This document shows positions 37,323-47,460 of a DNA stretch of 64,000 bases, one piece after another. Each line of letters starts with the position of its first letter. Position 1 is the stretch's first letter. Made by a program: the position numbers and the translations under genes. The DNA is taken from the NCBI GenBank assembly GCA_002368355.1, contig AP018281.1, forward strand, positions 2,976,001-3,040,000, read 5' to 3'. This stretch comes from Chondrocystis sp. NIES-4102 (lineage in GTDB: Bacteria > Cyanobacteriota > Cyanobacteriia > Cyanobacteriales > Xenococcaceae). Below the pieces are notes generated by a model. It ran no database searches. It worked only from the letters and a program-made list of their open reading frames with translations, and was not told the DNA's origin.

Positions 37323-38063
37323 ATGACATATAACCGCCGTAACTTTTTATATCTCATAGGGGCAGCTACTGGTACTGCAGTATTAGGTATTTCTCAGAAA
37401 AATAATCAAGCGATCGCCCAGTCAGATAAGCCAAAAGCGGAGGTTTTTACACTTCCTCCATTACCCTACGAGTATGAGGCTTTAGAACCTTATATTAATG
37501 CTGAGACTATGAGATTTCATCACGATAAACATCATGGATCATTTGTGAAAAAACTTAATCAACTGGTTGAGGAATATCCAGAATTAAGCAATAAAAGTGC
37601 GGAAGAATTACTTAAAGATCTCAAAAAACTACCTAAAGAAATTCAGAAAACAGTTCGTAATAATGCTGGTGGTCATGTTAACCATACTATGTTTTGGTCA
37701 ATTATGGCGAATGATGGAGGGGGAGAACCAAATGACGCGATCGCCTTTGCCATTGATAAGAGTTTTGGCAGTTTTGCCGAATTTCAAACCTTATTTAACG
37801 AAACGGGAATGAATCAGTTTGGTAGTGGCTGGGTGTGGTTAGTTATGGATAAACGCAAACAACTTAAAGTGTTGAGTACTCCCAACCAAGATAATCCTTT
37901 AATGCAGGGAATGTATCCTATTATGGGTAATGATGTTTGGGAACATTCATATTATCTAACCTATCGTAATAGGCGCGATGAGTATTTAGAGCAATGGTGG
38001 AATGTAGTTAATTGGAATGAAGTTAACCAACGTTTTCAACAGGCTTTAAATTACAAAATTTAG
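37323..38063 (+). CDS. sodA: Tat-exported manganese superoxide dismutase
   Basis: This 246-residue enzyme converts superoxide to oxygen and hydrogen peroxide. It has a twin-arginine signal, NRRNFLYLIGAATGTAVLG, ending near AIAQ, so it acts in the periplasm or thylakoid lumen. The metal ligands H66, H121 (HVNHTMFW), D204 and H208 (DVWEH) are present, and NAGGHVNHTMFW with the glycine pair is characteristic of Mn-type rather than Fe-type enzymes. TatA is encoded 10 kb away. It is followed after 14 bases by an MprF-like gene, forming a likely operon. Confidence 0.92.
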   Translation: MTYNRRNFLYLIGAATGTAVLGISQKNNQAIAQSDKPKAEVFTLPPLPYEYEALEPYINAETMRFHHDKHHGSFVKKLNQLVEEYPELSNKSAEELLKDLKKLPKEIQKTVRNNAGGHVNHTMFWSIMANDGGGEPNDAIAFAIDKSFGSFAEFQTLFNETGMNQFGSGWVWLVMDKRKQLKVLSTPNQDNPLMQGMYPIMGNDVWEHSYYLTYRNRRDEYLEQWWNVVNWNEVNQRFQQALNYKI

Positions 38064-38077
38064 TTTGATTATCGGTA

Positions 38078-40699
38078 ATGTTGAGGCGAAGAACTAGAAT
38101 TGGATTGTGGACGACAGCATTATTAACCAGTGCCGTAGGTGTAGCTAACTTGCTTTCTGCTGTAACCCCTAGTTTGCCTGAAAGAATTAATTGGTTAGAA
38201 CAAATTTTCCCTTTTCAAGTTAGGGCGGGGGCGCATTTATTCGCTGTGATCAGTGGTTTTTTTCTCCTCACCCTGGCTAATAATTTACTACGTCGTAAAC
38301 GTTTTGCTTGGCTGTTAACTATTGGGTTGTTGGTTATTTCTATATTTAGTAATCTCCTCAAAGGATGGGATTATGAAGAGAGTATACTAGCAACTTTGCT
38401 GTTAGGACAGTTAATAATTATTAGGGGAGTATTTACCGCTCGATCTGATCGTCCCTCGGTAATTCAAGGTTTAAAGGTGAGCGCGATCGCACTTATTTTT
38501 ACCCTAGCCTATGGTACTTTGGGTTTTTTCTGGTTAGATCATCACTATGGCACTTCTTTTAGTCTGCCAGCAGCATTTAAACAAACTTTAGCTATCTTTT
38601 TTACTGCGGATAATTTAGGGCTTCAACCTATTTCTCGTTTCGGACGTTTTTTTGTTGATTCTATTTATATTGTCGGATCAGTAACTTTGTCCTATGCTAT
38701 ATGGATGTTATTGCGTCCCGTTTTAATTCGTAATGAGGCAACATCGGCGGAGAGAAAAAGGGCTAAAGAGATAGTGGAACAATACGGCTGTTCTTCCTTA
38801 GCCAGATTAACCTTATTAAATGATAAATCTTATTATTTTAGTCCTTCAGGGAAAAGTGTTATTGCTTATATCCCCAAGGGTAGGGGAGCGATCGCTTTAG
38901 GAGATCCTATAGGATCTCGGGAAGATCGTAGTTTAGCTATTGCAGGTTTTAAGGAATTTTGCTTTCTTAATGATTGGCTACCCGCTTTTTATCAAACTTT
39001 ACCCGATGATTTAGAATTATATGAGTCTCTAAATTTTAAAGCTTTAAAAATTGGTGAAGAAGCAGTAGTAGATCTTAGATCATTTACTATTAGAGGCAAA
39101 GCTGGTAAAAATTTACGCCCAGTGGTTAATAAGTTTAATAAGTTGGGTTACTCAGTGGGATTTGTAGCACCTCCTATTGCTGATCAACTATTGCAGGATT
39201 TACGGGTAATTAGTAATGAGTGGTTAAAACAGATGGCTGGCGCGGAAAAAAAGTTTTCCCTCGGCTGGTTTGACGATAATTATCTGCGAGACTGTAAAAT
39301 TGCTGTGGTAAATGATCAACAAGGTAATGCTGTTGCTTTTGCTAATATTATTCCCGAATATCAACGCAGTGAAATTACGATCGATCTAATGCGCCATCTC
39401 CCAACAGCAGAAAATGGCACTATGGATTTTTTGTTTATTTCTATGTTTGAGCATTTCCAACAGTTGGGTTATCAAGGGTTTAATTTAGGTTTGGTTGCTT
39501 TGTCGGGAGTGGGTGGTGTTAAGTCTTCTCGTTTAGAAAAGGGAATGCACTATCTCTATCAGCATTTAAACCAGTTTTACAATTTTCAGGGGTTACGGGG
39601 TTATAAAGATAAATTTCAGCCTAACTGGGAAGCACGCTATCTTATTTATCCCCAATTAGCAGCATTACCCGATGTAATCATGGGTTTAATCAGAGCAGAT
39701 TCTGGCGATCGCTTGCAGGATTATTTAGCAACACAATTTTTAAGCACCGCCGTAACTTCTGTTTATCAAAGGTTGAGTCGCATTCTACCTATTCTTTTTA
39801 GTATTTTTCTCTTTGGTCTTTCCCTCTGGGCGATCGCTTCGCAATTACATAAATATAATTTACAGGATGTAATTGTAAGTATAACTAATATACCACGTAG
39901 AGATATTTTTTTGGCGATCGCTTTAACGGGATTAAATTATTTATTATTAACGGGATACGATACCCTGGCGATACGTTATTTAAATCAAGTTTTATCCTAC
40001 CGTCGAACTGCTTTAGTATCTTTAATTAGTTATGCCATAAGTAATAGTGTAGGTTTTGCTCTCTTAAGTGGTAGTGCTATTCGCTATCGTTTTTACGCTT
40101 CTTGGGGTTTTTCTGCTGCTAAAATTGCCCAAATAATAGCCTTCTGTAATCTTAGTTTTTGGTTGGGTTTATTTGCCGTTGGCGGAATAGTTTTTGCAAT
40201 AATTCCCATCACTATACCTCCACAGTTTAACTCTTTATTTGCCACAGCACGCCCTGTAGGATTTATATTTTTAGCAATTATTATCGTTTATTTACTCTGG
40301 AGTAAGTTTAATCAGCATCCATTAAAGATTAGAAATTGGGTTATTCCCCACCTATCATTTAAAAACGCGATCGCTCAAATAATGTTAACTTCTGGTGACT
40401 GGATATTAGCAGCAGGGGTACTCTATGTTTTATTACCCACTCCCAAGCATTTTTCTTTCTTTGGTTTTTTTGGCATTTATTTATTGGGTCAAATTGCAGG
40501 TATTATTAGTAACGTTCCAGGCGGACTGGGAGTATTTGAAACCGTACTTATTCTCTTACTTTCGCCAACTATTACTTCTCATCAGTTACTCGGCGCGCTA
40601 TTAGCTTATCGTGGAATTTATTATTTTTTACCTTTAGGAGTTTCTATTTTTATTCTTGGTTTGTATGAGTTTAAACAACGCCTAAAATTTTTAAAATAA
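38078..40699 (+). CDS. MprF-like phosphatidylglycerol lysyltransferase/flippase, permuted domain order
   Basis: The 873-residue protein has six N-terminal membrane helices (about 10-215), a soluble GNAT-like DUF2156 domain (about 225-540; IAYIPKGRGAIALGDPIGSR, FQPNWEARYLIYP), and a C-terminal UPF0104 membrane domain (about 560-870) with the signature VPGGLGVFETVLILLLSP. In classical MprF the flippase domain is N-terminal and the synthase C-terminal; here the flippase domain is at the end. The product would modify lipids with amino acids and move them across the membrane, but the amino acid is unknown. It starts 14 bases after sodA and ends 2 bases before the DUF1361 gene. Confidence 0.85.
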   Translation: MLRRRTRIGLWTTALLTSAVGVANLLSAVTPSLPERINWLEQIFPFQVRAGAHLFAVISGFFLLTLANNLLRRKRFAWLLTIGLLVISIFSNLLKGWDYEESILATLLLGQLIIIRGVFTARSDRPSVIQGLKVSAIALIFTLAYGTLGFFWLDHHYGTSFSLPAAFKQTLAIFFTADNLGLQPISRFGRFFVDSIYIVGSVTLSYAIWMLLRPVLIRNEATSAERKRAKEIVEQYGCSSLARLTLLNDKSYYFSPSGKSVIAYIPKGRGAIALGDPIGSREDRSLAIAGFKEFCFLNDWLPAFYQTLPDDLELYESLNFKALKIGEEAVVDLRSFTIRGKAGKNLRPVVNKFNKLGYSVGFVAPPIADQLLQDLRVISNEWLKQMAGAEKKFSLGWFDDNYLRDCKIAVVNDQQGNAVAFANIIPEYQRSEITIDLMRHLPTAENGTMDFLFISMFEHFQQLGYQGFNLGLVALSGVGGVKSSRLEKGMHYLYQHLNQFYNFQGLRGYKDKFQPNWEARYLIYPQLAALPDVIMGLIRADSGDRLQDYLATQFLSTAVTSVYQRLSRILPILFSIFLFGLSLWAIASQLHKYNLQDVIVSITNIPRRDIFLAIALTGLNYLLLTGYDTLAIRYLNQVLSYRRTALVSLISYAISNSVGFALLSGSAIRYRFYASWGFSAAKIAQIIAFCNLSFWLGLFAVGGIVFAIIPITIPPQFNSLFATARPVGFIFLAIIIVYLLWSKFNQHPLKIRNWVIPHLSFKNAIAQIMLTSGDWILAAGVLYVLLPTPKHFSFFGFFGIYLLGQIAGIISNVPGGLGVFETVLILLLSPTITSHQLLGALLAYRGIYYFLPLGVSIFILGLYEFKQRLKFLK

Positions 40700-40701
40700 C
40701 T

Positions 40702-41340
40702 ATGAAATTTATATTAGTTGATGCTTTCGAGGCATTTAATGAATATAGTGGCTGGATCGTCTGGAATTTATTTTTAGCTTTTATTCCTTTAGTTCTTAGT
40801 TGCTGGTTATTTCTGATACACCGTAACAAACGATCAGTATTTTGGTGGATATGTCTGATTATTTTTATAGCTTTTTTACCCAATGCTCCTTATTTATTAA
40901 CTGATATCATCCATTTAATTGCAGCAATTAGAGGTAATTATTCTATTTGGATAACTACATTAATTTTTATTCCCTTACATTTAGGCGCGATTTTTTTGGG
41001 TTGGGAAGCTTATGTTATTTCTTTAATTAATCAAAGTCGTTACCTTAAACAGCAAGGTGCGAAAAAGTGGATTGTTACTAGTGAGTTGTTGACTCATGCT
41101 TTATCTGCTATTGGGATTTATTTGGGGCGATTTCTTCGTTTTAATAGTTGGGATTTATTAACTAAACCTGATATTTTATTGGCTTCTACTATAGATGACC
41201 TTACTAGTAAAAAACCTTTATTATTAATGTTGATTACCTTCGTAGTCATAACTATTCTCTATTGGCTGACTAAACAGTTAACTTTAGGATTAATCTTAAG
41301 AGTTAAACAGTTGTTATATAATCTCGATAGTAGTAAATAA
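40702..41340 (+). CDS. DUF1361 membrane protein
   Basis: The 212-residue protein has five to six hydrophobic helices and the family run FLPNAPYLLTDIIHL followed by YVISLINQSRYL. Start ATG is 2 bases after the previous stop, indicating translational coupling with the MprF-like gene. DUF1361 function is unknown; in this position a role in envelope lipid modification is inference. Confidence 0.85.
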   Translation: MKFILVDAFEAFNEYSGWIVWNLFLAFIPLVLSCWLFLIHRNKRSVFWWICLIIFIAFLPNAPYLLTDIIHLIAAIRGNYSIWITTLIFIPLHLGAIFLGWEAYVISLINQSRYLKQQGAKKWIVTSELLTHALSAIGIYLGRFLRFNSWDLLTKPDILLASTIDDLTSKKPLLLMLITFVVITILYWLTKQLTLGLILRVKQLLYNLDSSK

Positions 41341-41502
41341 TTTAATTCATAGGCATTAAGCACGCTTTTTAAAGACAGAGGGTTGAACCTCTCCTAAAAA
41401 CAACTTAGACTCTTGATTGGGACGATAAAAATAAAAACATTAACTATTACCTTATGAAAATAATAGCTATCTAAACTACCTGCACTTTAAACATATAAAG
41501 TC

Positions 41503-42570
41503 ATGAGTCAAAAGCAATTACCCACGCCATCTTTAGGAGATAAATTAATTCAGGGCGCACCACTGGCAGTTATCTTAGTTCTATGCCTAGTAATTATTTA
41601 TCAGTTACGCTCGGTGTTAGAAATAATTGCGATCGCTATATTACTTTCTTTAATTTTACAGACTATTTTATATAGGTTAGAGAAGTTACTTAAACTGCGT
41701 TGGCTTGCAATACTAATTTTGGCTATTAGCATTATTTGCCTAACTATTTTATTTCCAATTGTTATTATTCCTGAGCTTTTGCAAGAGTTTCAAAAGTTAT
41801 CTTTAAAATTACCCGAATATCTTAGTAATTTGACTCAACAGTCACAGAATTTACATCTTAAATATCATTTTATACCTAATATTTCGCAACCAATAGCTAA
41901 ATTTAATCATTATTTAGACAACTTAGTAAAATATCTACCTCAATTACTTGAAGGTGTTTTAGGAATTACCTTAGAAGCATTTGCCACAGTAATTTTAGCT
42001 CTCTACATTTCCTTTGATCCACAGTTTTTAGTAGCTGGGTTGTTAAGAGTTACTCCCCGTTGTCATCATCAAAGAATAAAGCGTATACTCCAAACCATGA
42101 GGTTAAGACTTCAAGGCTGGATGAATGGTACTTTTCTAGCAATGCTTTTTCTCGGTATGGGTATAGGAATAGGGTTGTGGATTTTAGGTATTCCCCTATC
42201 TTTACCTTTTGGAGTAATTGCAGGTTTATTTGAAGTTATTCCTTTATTTGGTAGTTTTATTGGGGGTTTTTTGCCAGCATTAATAGCTTTAACTATTTCG
42301 CCAGTAAAATTAATTTTGGTTTTAGGTTTATTTCTATTATTAAATCAAATTGATACTCATATCTTTCAACCTATTGTAGTCGGACAAAAAGTAAATTTAC
42401 ATCCTATCACTATAGTAATCGCCATCTTAGTTATGAGTGAATTATTAGGTGTTGTAGGTCTGATTTTTGCAATTCCTGCTGCGGTAGTTTTCATAACTAT
42501 ATTAGATGAATTTACTTCGCAACCAACTTTATCAGAATCTGATTTATTAAACCCTTATGAAGCTGAATAG
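41503..42570 (+). CDS. AI-2E family transporter (UPF0118/PerM-like)
   Basis: The 355-residue protein has eight or so hydrophobic segments, a periplasmic loop (about 90-150) and the C-terminal signature GLFEVIPLFGSFIGGFLPALIAL with HPITIVIAILVMSELLGVVG. The family includes the TqsA autoinducer-2 exporter and sodium-proton antiporters; the actual substrate is not settled for cyanobacterial members. It is monocistronic, with a 440-base AT-rich spacer after it. Confidence 0.88.
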   Translation: MSQKQLPTPSLGDKLIQGAPLAVILVLCLVIIYQLRSVLEIIAIAILLSLILQTILYRLEKLLKLRWLAILILAISIICLTILFPIVIIPELLQEFQKLSLKLPEYLSNLTQQSQNLHLKYHFIPNISQPIAKFNHYLDNLVKYLPQLLEGVLGITLEAFATVILALYISFDPQFLVAGLLRVTPRCHHQRIKRILQTMRLRLQGWMNGTFLAMLFLGMGIGIGLWILGIPLSLPFGVIAGLFEVIPLFGSFIGGFLPALIALTISPVKLILVLGLFLLLNQIDTHIFQPIVVGQKVNLHPITIVIAILVMSELLGVVGLIFAIPAAVVFITILDEFTSQPTLSESDLLNPYEAE

Positions 42571-43010
42571 TTTGTCTAAAAATCACTTGTAATAGTTTAT
42601 ATTTTTAATATTTATAATTATTGAGTAATTAAATTTTTCTATATATAAATGATCCAGAAAGAGTTTATATACAATTTACTAAGTATATAACAAGCTATAG
42701 AAAAAGACATTATATTAATTTATTGAGCCGTACATGATTAGTTTATAACAATTAACGTGATTATCGAGTTAGGAGTCTGATATTTGTAGTAATAATTAAG
42801 AAGCTAAGAACTGCCAGATCATTATATAGTAAAAAATTAATATCTAGCATTTGATAACTATAGCTAATAAGTATTAAAAATGCTTATGGCAATTTAAATT
42901 ATATATATAGGATTAATTTAATAATTTCATCTATTTATACAACTACTTAAGATATCTAAAATATAAAAAGGTGTTAGATATTTTATTTAGATTAACCTGA
43001 GAAAAAAAAT
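42571..43010. other. AT-rich spacer between convergent genes
   Basis: This 440-base region separates the AI-2E and DMT genes, which converge on it. It is very AT-rich with many TATATA tracts. I see no open frame, heptamer run or clear hairpin terminator. Confidence 0.4.
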
Positions 43011-43868
43011 CTATTTATATAATGCGATCGCAGTACCAGATAAAATCAAACCACAACCCAAGATCATCGAAATAGTTACAGATTCATTTAAAATTGTTGC
43101 TCCCCAAAATATAGCAAATAAAGGACTTAAATAAGTAACAATCAAAGCTTTACTTGCACCAACATTTTTAACCAGGCGAAAATAGAGAATATAAGCGATC
43201 GCAGTAGATAATAATGCTAAGGCTAAAACAATTAATATCACTTCCCTAGATGGTGGCGTGGTAGGTAGAAAGAAGGGCGCAAGGGGTAATAAAGTTAAAG
43301 CAGAGCATAATTGACTACCTGTAGCAATAGCAATAGGGGGAACTTTTGCTAATTTTTGTTTGACATAGGCTGTGGCGATCGCGTACATTAATGCTGCGGA
43401 TAAACCAGCGATCGTTGCTCCTATAAAGCCTGGAGTCATTGGCATACTTGTCCATCCTACTAGAATTGTTACACCAGCAAAACCTAATATTAAGCCTGAA
43501 AATATACTCAGGGTTAGTTTTTCTCTTAGCCAAACAAAGGCAATAATTGTACCCGAAAGCGGTGCGGTAGCATTGAGAATAGCCGTAAAACCAGCAGGTA
43601 AATATAGGGCTGCAAAGGCAAATAATAAGAAAGGAATGGTTAAATTAATACAACCTAAAATAAATAAGGGTATTAAATGCTGGCGTATTTTGCCTACTAA
43701 ATTTAACCTCATTGAAAGTATTAACATAGCTATTCCTGATATTAATACTCGTAATTCAATTAGTAAAACTGGGTGTAAAATTGGCGCAGTTACCCTAACA
43801 AATAAAAATGATGCACCCCAAATAGCAGCTAGTAATATTAATTCTAATAAATCTGTAATTTTCATCAA
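43011..43868 (-). CDS. DMT superfamily transporter (EamA domain)
   Basis: The 285-residue protein has ten hydrophobic helices in two EamA repeats: AAIWGASFLFVRVTAPILHP in helix 1 and LSPLFAIFWGATILNES in helix 9 are the typical EamA sites. The family exports metabolites and amino acids. No neighbour hints at substrate. Confidence 0.85.
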   Translation of the reverse strand: MMKITDLLELILLAAIWGASFLFVRVTAPILHPVLLIELRVLISGIAMLILSMRLNLVGKIRQHLIPLFILGCINLTIPFLLFAFAALYLPAGFTAILNATAPLSGTIIAFVWLREKLTLSIFSGLILGFAGVTILVGWTSMPMTPGFIGATIAGLSAALMYAIATAYVKQKLAKVPPIAIATGSQLCSALTLLPLAPFFLPTTPPSREVILIVLALALLSTAIAYILYFRLVKNVGASKALIVTYLSPLFAIFWGATILNESVTISMILGCGLILSGTAIALYK

Positions 43869-44458
43869 GCATTTTTTGCTGTGATATTTAACCTTTCCTA
43901 AGTAATCAATTTTTGCTTCCCTTTTCCCTACCCATCCCCTCCAAGATATTCATCCTTGGCAATTACGCGCTCGCCAGGAATAATTAGGATGTTAAGGGTA
44001 ATTAATATTGAGCAATTTTACTATAGGGTATTTTTTATACGGCTTGCCATACTTAATGTTAGAAAGTTTCACGAACATCCAATGGTAACTTTAACATAGT
44101 TTCTTTGCCTAAAATAAAATTAACAATTACCCCAACCCAATTTTGATTAATACAATTATTCTGCATAGTTTTTGCTTGTATAATTGTGCAAATTTCTTTC
44201 TTACGGTTTGCCACCATATAAATTTTATAAACTACTGTTGCTCAACTTTTGAAATCATAATAATTTTAAGTGGATTTAAATATTTTATTTACTTTTAATT
44301 ATTTTAGTAGAGTGTGATTTAAATATGCTTGTTATCAATAATACTACAAATACACACAGCTAATTTAGGTTAATATTTTATTGAGTACAAACTTCCTTAT
44401 CAGGTATTACCTAAACTTTTAATAATTATAAGTATAAGAAATAGTCAAGTAAATAACA
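43869..44458. other. 590-base spacer with a possible small minus-strand frame
   Basis: The spacer is AT-rich. A minus-strand frame of 52 codons at 44059-44217 (MVANRKKEICTII...DVRETF) has no strong Shine-Dalgarno and no family match; it may be a remnant or chance. No repeat or terminator was recognised. Confidence 0.4.
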
Positions 44459-44857
44459 ATGATGAACTTTATTTCAAATATTATTAATAGTGCCTGTGCA
44501 GCAGTCGATTCAACAGGAAACACTGTAGATAGAATCGCTTCTATGAGCAATCCATTACTAAAAAAAGAAAATGAATCTTCCGAAGATTATCAACGCAGAT
44601 TAGAATATCAAAAGCGTCAAAATGAAAAAAATCAACAATTCAAATTAGACAAACAAAAAGCCAAAAGGGAAGCTAATTTAGAAAAAAAACAACAAAGACA
44701 GCAAGCAAAGCAAGCTAAAACTACTAGCAAAATAGAACTAATAGAAGCAAAAAAATCAGCTAATTTAGAAAAAAAACAACAAAGACAACAAGCAAAGCAA
44801 GCCCCAAGAACAAAAAGTAAAACCGTCTTGAAAAAGATAAACTGTGATTTAGATTAA
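44459..44857 (+). CDS. Lys/Gln-rich coiled-coil protein with an internal repeat
   Basis: I do not recognise this 132-residue protein. The N-terminal third (ISNIINSACAAVDSTGNTVDRIASM) looks like a helix, then comes an extended polar helix with KQQRQQAKQ-type runs. A 44-base direct repeat, 44672-44715 and 44759-44802 with one mismatch, encodes NLEKKQQRQQAKQA twice. The basic, Gln-rich tract suggests a coiled coil or nucleic acid contact. ATG 44459 or 44462 (double Met) are both possible starts. Confidence 0.6.
   Translation: MMNFISNIINSACAAVDSTGNTVDRIASMSNPLLKKENESSEDYQRRLEYQKRQNEKNQQFKLDKQKAKREANLEKKQQRQQAKQAKTTSKIELIEAKKSANLEKKQQRQQAKQAPRTKSKTVLKKINCDLD
44672..44802. repeat. 44-bp direct repeat inside the coiled-coil gene
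   Basis: Units at 44672-44715 and 44759-44802 differ at one base and are 87 bases apart, so the frame is kept. This is a recent internal duplication. Confidence 0.85.
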
Positions 44858-44961
44858 AAAAAGATGTTGCTAAATCGGAATATGATGGCACATATAATAC
44901 GCTGATAATTAAAACAAAATACTAATAGATAATACTGTTAGTTTCAGTATAATAAATAAGA

Positions 44962-47301
44962 CTAATCAACTTTTTCCATTGGGGCAACTTTGGGGATAAT
45001 TTTAGTTACACCCATACTAAGGAATTTAACAGCTAAAGTAGCTTTACTACCACTGCCAAGGATATGAGTAACTTCCCCTGCGCCAAATTCATGATGTAAA
45101 ACGCGATCGCCCACTCGCCAGTCAACCTCTACCCCTTGAACAGTCTTATTAGCAGGAGTACGACGACGATAAGTGTTAGCCAAATTAATATTACTACTAA
45201 TCAATTCTCCAGGTAACTCTAGCAAAAATTGAGAAGATACCGCAGGTTCTCTTGTTCCCCATAAACGACGCTCTCTAGCATAGGTAAGAAATAGTTGTTC
45301 TTGGGCGCGAGTAATTCCGACGTAGCACAAACGGCGTTCTTCCTCAATTTCTAATGGATCATTAAGGGTACGACTATGAGGTAATAAACCCTGTTCTATT
45401 CCCACCAAAAAAACCACAGGAAATTCCAACCCTTTAGCCGAGTGTAGCGTCATCATAGAAACCTTTTGTTGTTCCTCACCCAAGTCATCTAGATCGGAAG
45501 AGAGGGAAGCACTAGCGAGGAAAGCCTCTAAACTATTATCCTCATTATCTTCTTGAAACTGTTGCACGGCGTTATATAGCTCATAAATATTAGCAATGCG
45601 GTTATCAGCTTCATCTGTACCTTGCTGCTGTAATTCCTTAACATAACCCGACTGTTCAATAATCTGGGCTAAAACCTCGCCTGCGGTTAACTTATCCAAT
45701 TGCTCTTTAGTCGATTGAATCATGGTAGCAAATTGAGTAAGAGATTTACCTGCTTTACCACCGATAGTATTTACAGAAGTTTCATCATTAATAATTTCCC
45801 ATAAAGGCACACCTAATTGTTGGGCTGCATCCATCAAGCGATCGATAGTTGTTTTACCGATACCACGACGGGGGGTATTAATAATTCGCAATAGACTAAC
45901 AGTATCTTCGGGGTTAACAATAATTCTTAGATAAGCGATCGCGTCTTTAATTTCTTTGCGATCGTAGAATTTCAAACCACCCACAATGTTGTAGGGAATA
46001 TTATTATGCAGTAATAAATCCTCAAAAGGACGAGATTGAGCGTTAGTACGATATAAAATAGCGAAGTCTTTCCAGCCTATTTCGGGGTTATTTGCCTTAA
46101 TCTGCTGCATTTGCTGCACCACAAACTTAGCTTCTTGCTGTTCCTCATCCGCCTTATAAAGATAGATTTGCTCTCCCACCCCCCTAGTTGGTTTAAGAAC
46201 CTTATCAATCCTTTGACTGTTGTGGGCAATTAAATGATTGGCTGCTTGTAGAATATTCTCACGGGAGCGGTAATTCTCCTCCAACTTAATCATGGTGCGA
46301 GTATCTTCATCGGGTAAACCATCGCCGAAATCCTTCTGAAAATCAAGTAAAATCGTAAAGTCTGCCAAACGGAAAGAATAAATCGACTGATCCGCATCCC
46401 CTACCACAAAAAGCGATCGCGTAGCGTGGGTTTCACCCAATCGCCCATTCCAATTCCATTCTCTTCTATTAGTTTCGCCGTTAGTTGCCAATAGCCGAAT
46501 CAAATCATACTGAATACGATTAGTATCTTGATATTCATCCACTAGAATATGCTGAAATTGCGTATGCCAATAACCCAAGATTGATTCATTCTGTTGAAAT
46601 AGACGTACAGGAACAAAAATTAAATCATCAAAATCTAAGGCGTTGTTAGCTGCCAATCTAGCTTGATATTCATTGTAAACTTCAGCAATAACGCGCCCCT
46701 GATACCCAGACTCTTGTTTAGCATACATTTCTGGAGTTAAACCCTGATTTTTCGCATTACTGACCGTATAACGAATCTTGCGAGGGTCAAATTTTTTACT
46801 GTCTAAATTTAACTCCTTAGTAACAATATTTTTAAACAAACTCTGGACATCCGACTCATCAAAAATCGAAAAATTACGTTTCCAAGTTCGTCCTCGCTCA
46901 TCCTGATACTTATTAATATCAAATCGTAATAATCTAGCAAACAAACTATGAAAAGTACCAATCCAAAGCTTTTTAGTCGTCCTTTGATAAACTTTTGATC
47001 TTAAAGCTTTCTGCTCATATTCCGTCAACAACTCCAATCTTCGCCCATACTGATTTAAAGCCAATTCTGTGGCAAAAATATACTCAATCCTTTCGCGCAT
47101 CTCCCGTGCAGCCTTGTTAGTAAAAGTAACTGCCAAAATCTGATCAGGAGCAACAGCGCGATTTCGGATTAAATTAGCTATACGATAGGTTAAAGCCCTA
47201 GTTTTGCCCGATCCTGCTCCAGCCACCACCAACATCGGCCCACAGTAATGCTCCACAGCAAGGCGTTGTGAAGGGTTTAGATGGCTTAAAAAATCAGTCA
47301 T
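44962..47301 (-). CDS. pcrA: ATP-dependent DNA helicase, PcrA/UvrD type
   Basis: This 779-residue SF1 helicase translocates 3' to 5' and acts in nucleotide excision and recombination repair. The motif I GAGSGKTRALTYRI (about 28-41), motif II VDEYQDTNRIQYDL, VVGDADQSIYSFR, and motif V/VI MTLHSAKGLEFPVVF and VGITRAQEQL are intact. The C-terminus contains a Tudor-like region (VDWRVGDRVLHHEFGAG) as found in PcrA. The length is typical. It is transcribed alone, convergent with the coiled-coil gene. Confidence 0.94.
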   Translation of the reverse strand: MTDFLSHLNPSQRLAVEHYCGPMLVVAGAGSGKTRALTYRIANLIRNRAVAPDQILAVTFTNKAAREMRERIEYIFATELALNQYGRRLELLTEYEQKALRSKVYQRTTKKLWIGTFHSLFARLLRFDINKYQDERGRTWKRNFSIFDESDVQSLFKNIVTKELNLDSKKFDPRKIRYTVSNAKNQGLTPEMYAKQESGYQGRVIAEVYNEYQARLAANNALDFDDLIFVPVRLFQQNESILGYWHTQFQHILVDEYQDTNRIQYDLIRLLATNGETNRREWNWNGRLGETHATRSLFVVGDADQSIYSFRLADFTILLDFQKDFGDGLPDEDTRTMIKLEENYRSRENILQAANHLIAHNSQRIDKVLKPTRGVGEQIYLYKADEEQQEAKFVVQQMQQIKANNPEIGWKDFAILYRTNAQSRPFEDLLLHNNIPYNIVGGLKFYDRKEIKDAIAYLRIIVNPEDTVSLLRIINTPRRGIGKTTIDRLMDAAQQLGVPLWEIINDETSVNTIGGKAGKSLTQFATMIQSTKEQLDKLTAGEVLAQIIEQSGYVKELQQQGTDEADNRIANIYELYNAVQQFQEDNEDNSLEAFLASASLSSDLDDLGEEQQKVSMMTLHSAKGLEFPVVFLVGIEQGLLPHSRTLNDPLEIEEERRLCYVGITRAQEQLFLTYARERRLWGTREPAVSSQFLLELPGELISSNINLANTYRRRTPANKTVQGVEVDWRVGDRVLHHEFGAGEVTHILGSGSKATLAVKFLSMGVTKIIPKVAPMEKVD

Positions 47302-47460
47302 GTTTACTAAAAGATGAGGAATATAATAATTGATAATTAATAATGGACAATTGATAATTATCTTTTTCTTTAGAGGATGAGATTAAACGACTAAATTAAC
47401 TAATTATCAAGGCAAGGAGTCATCCTACCTCATTGTTTATGTTACCGTAAGATATTTTAA

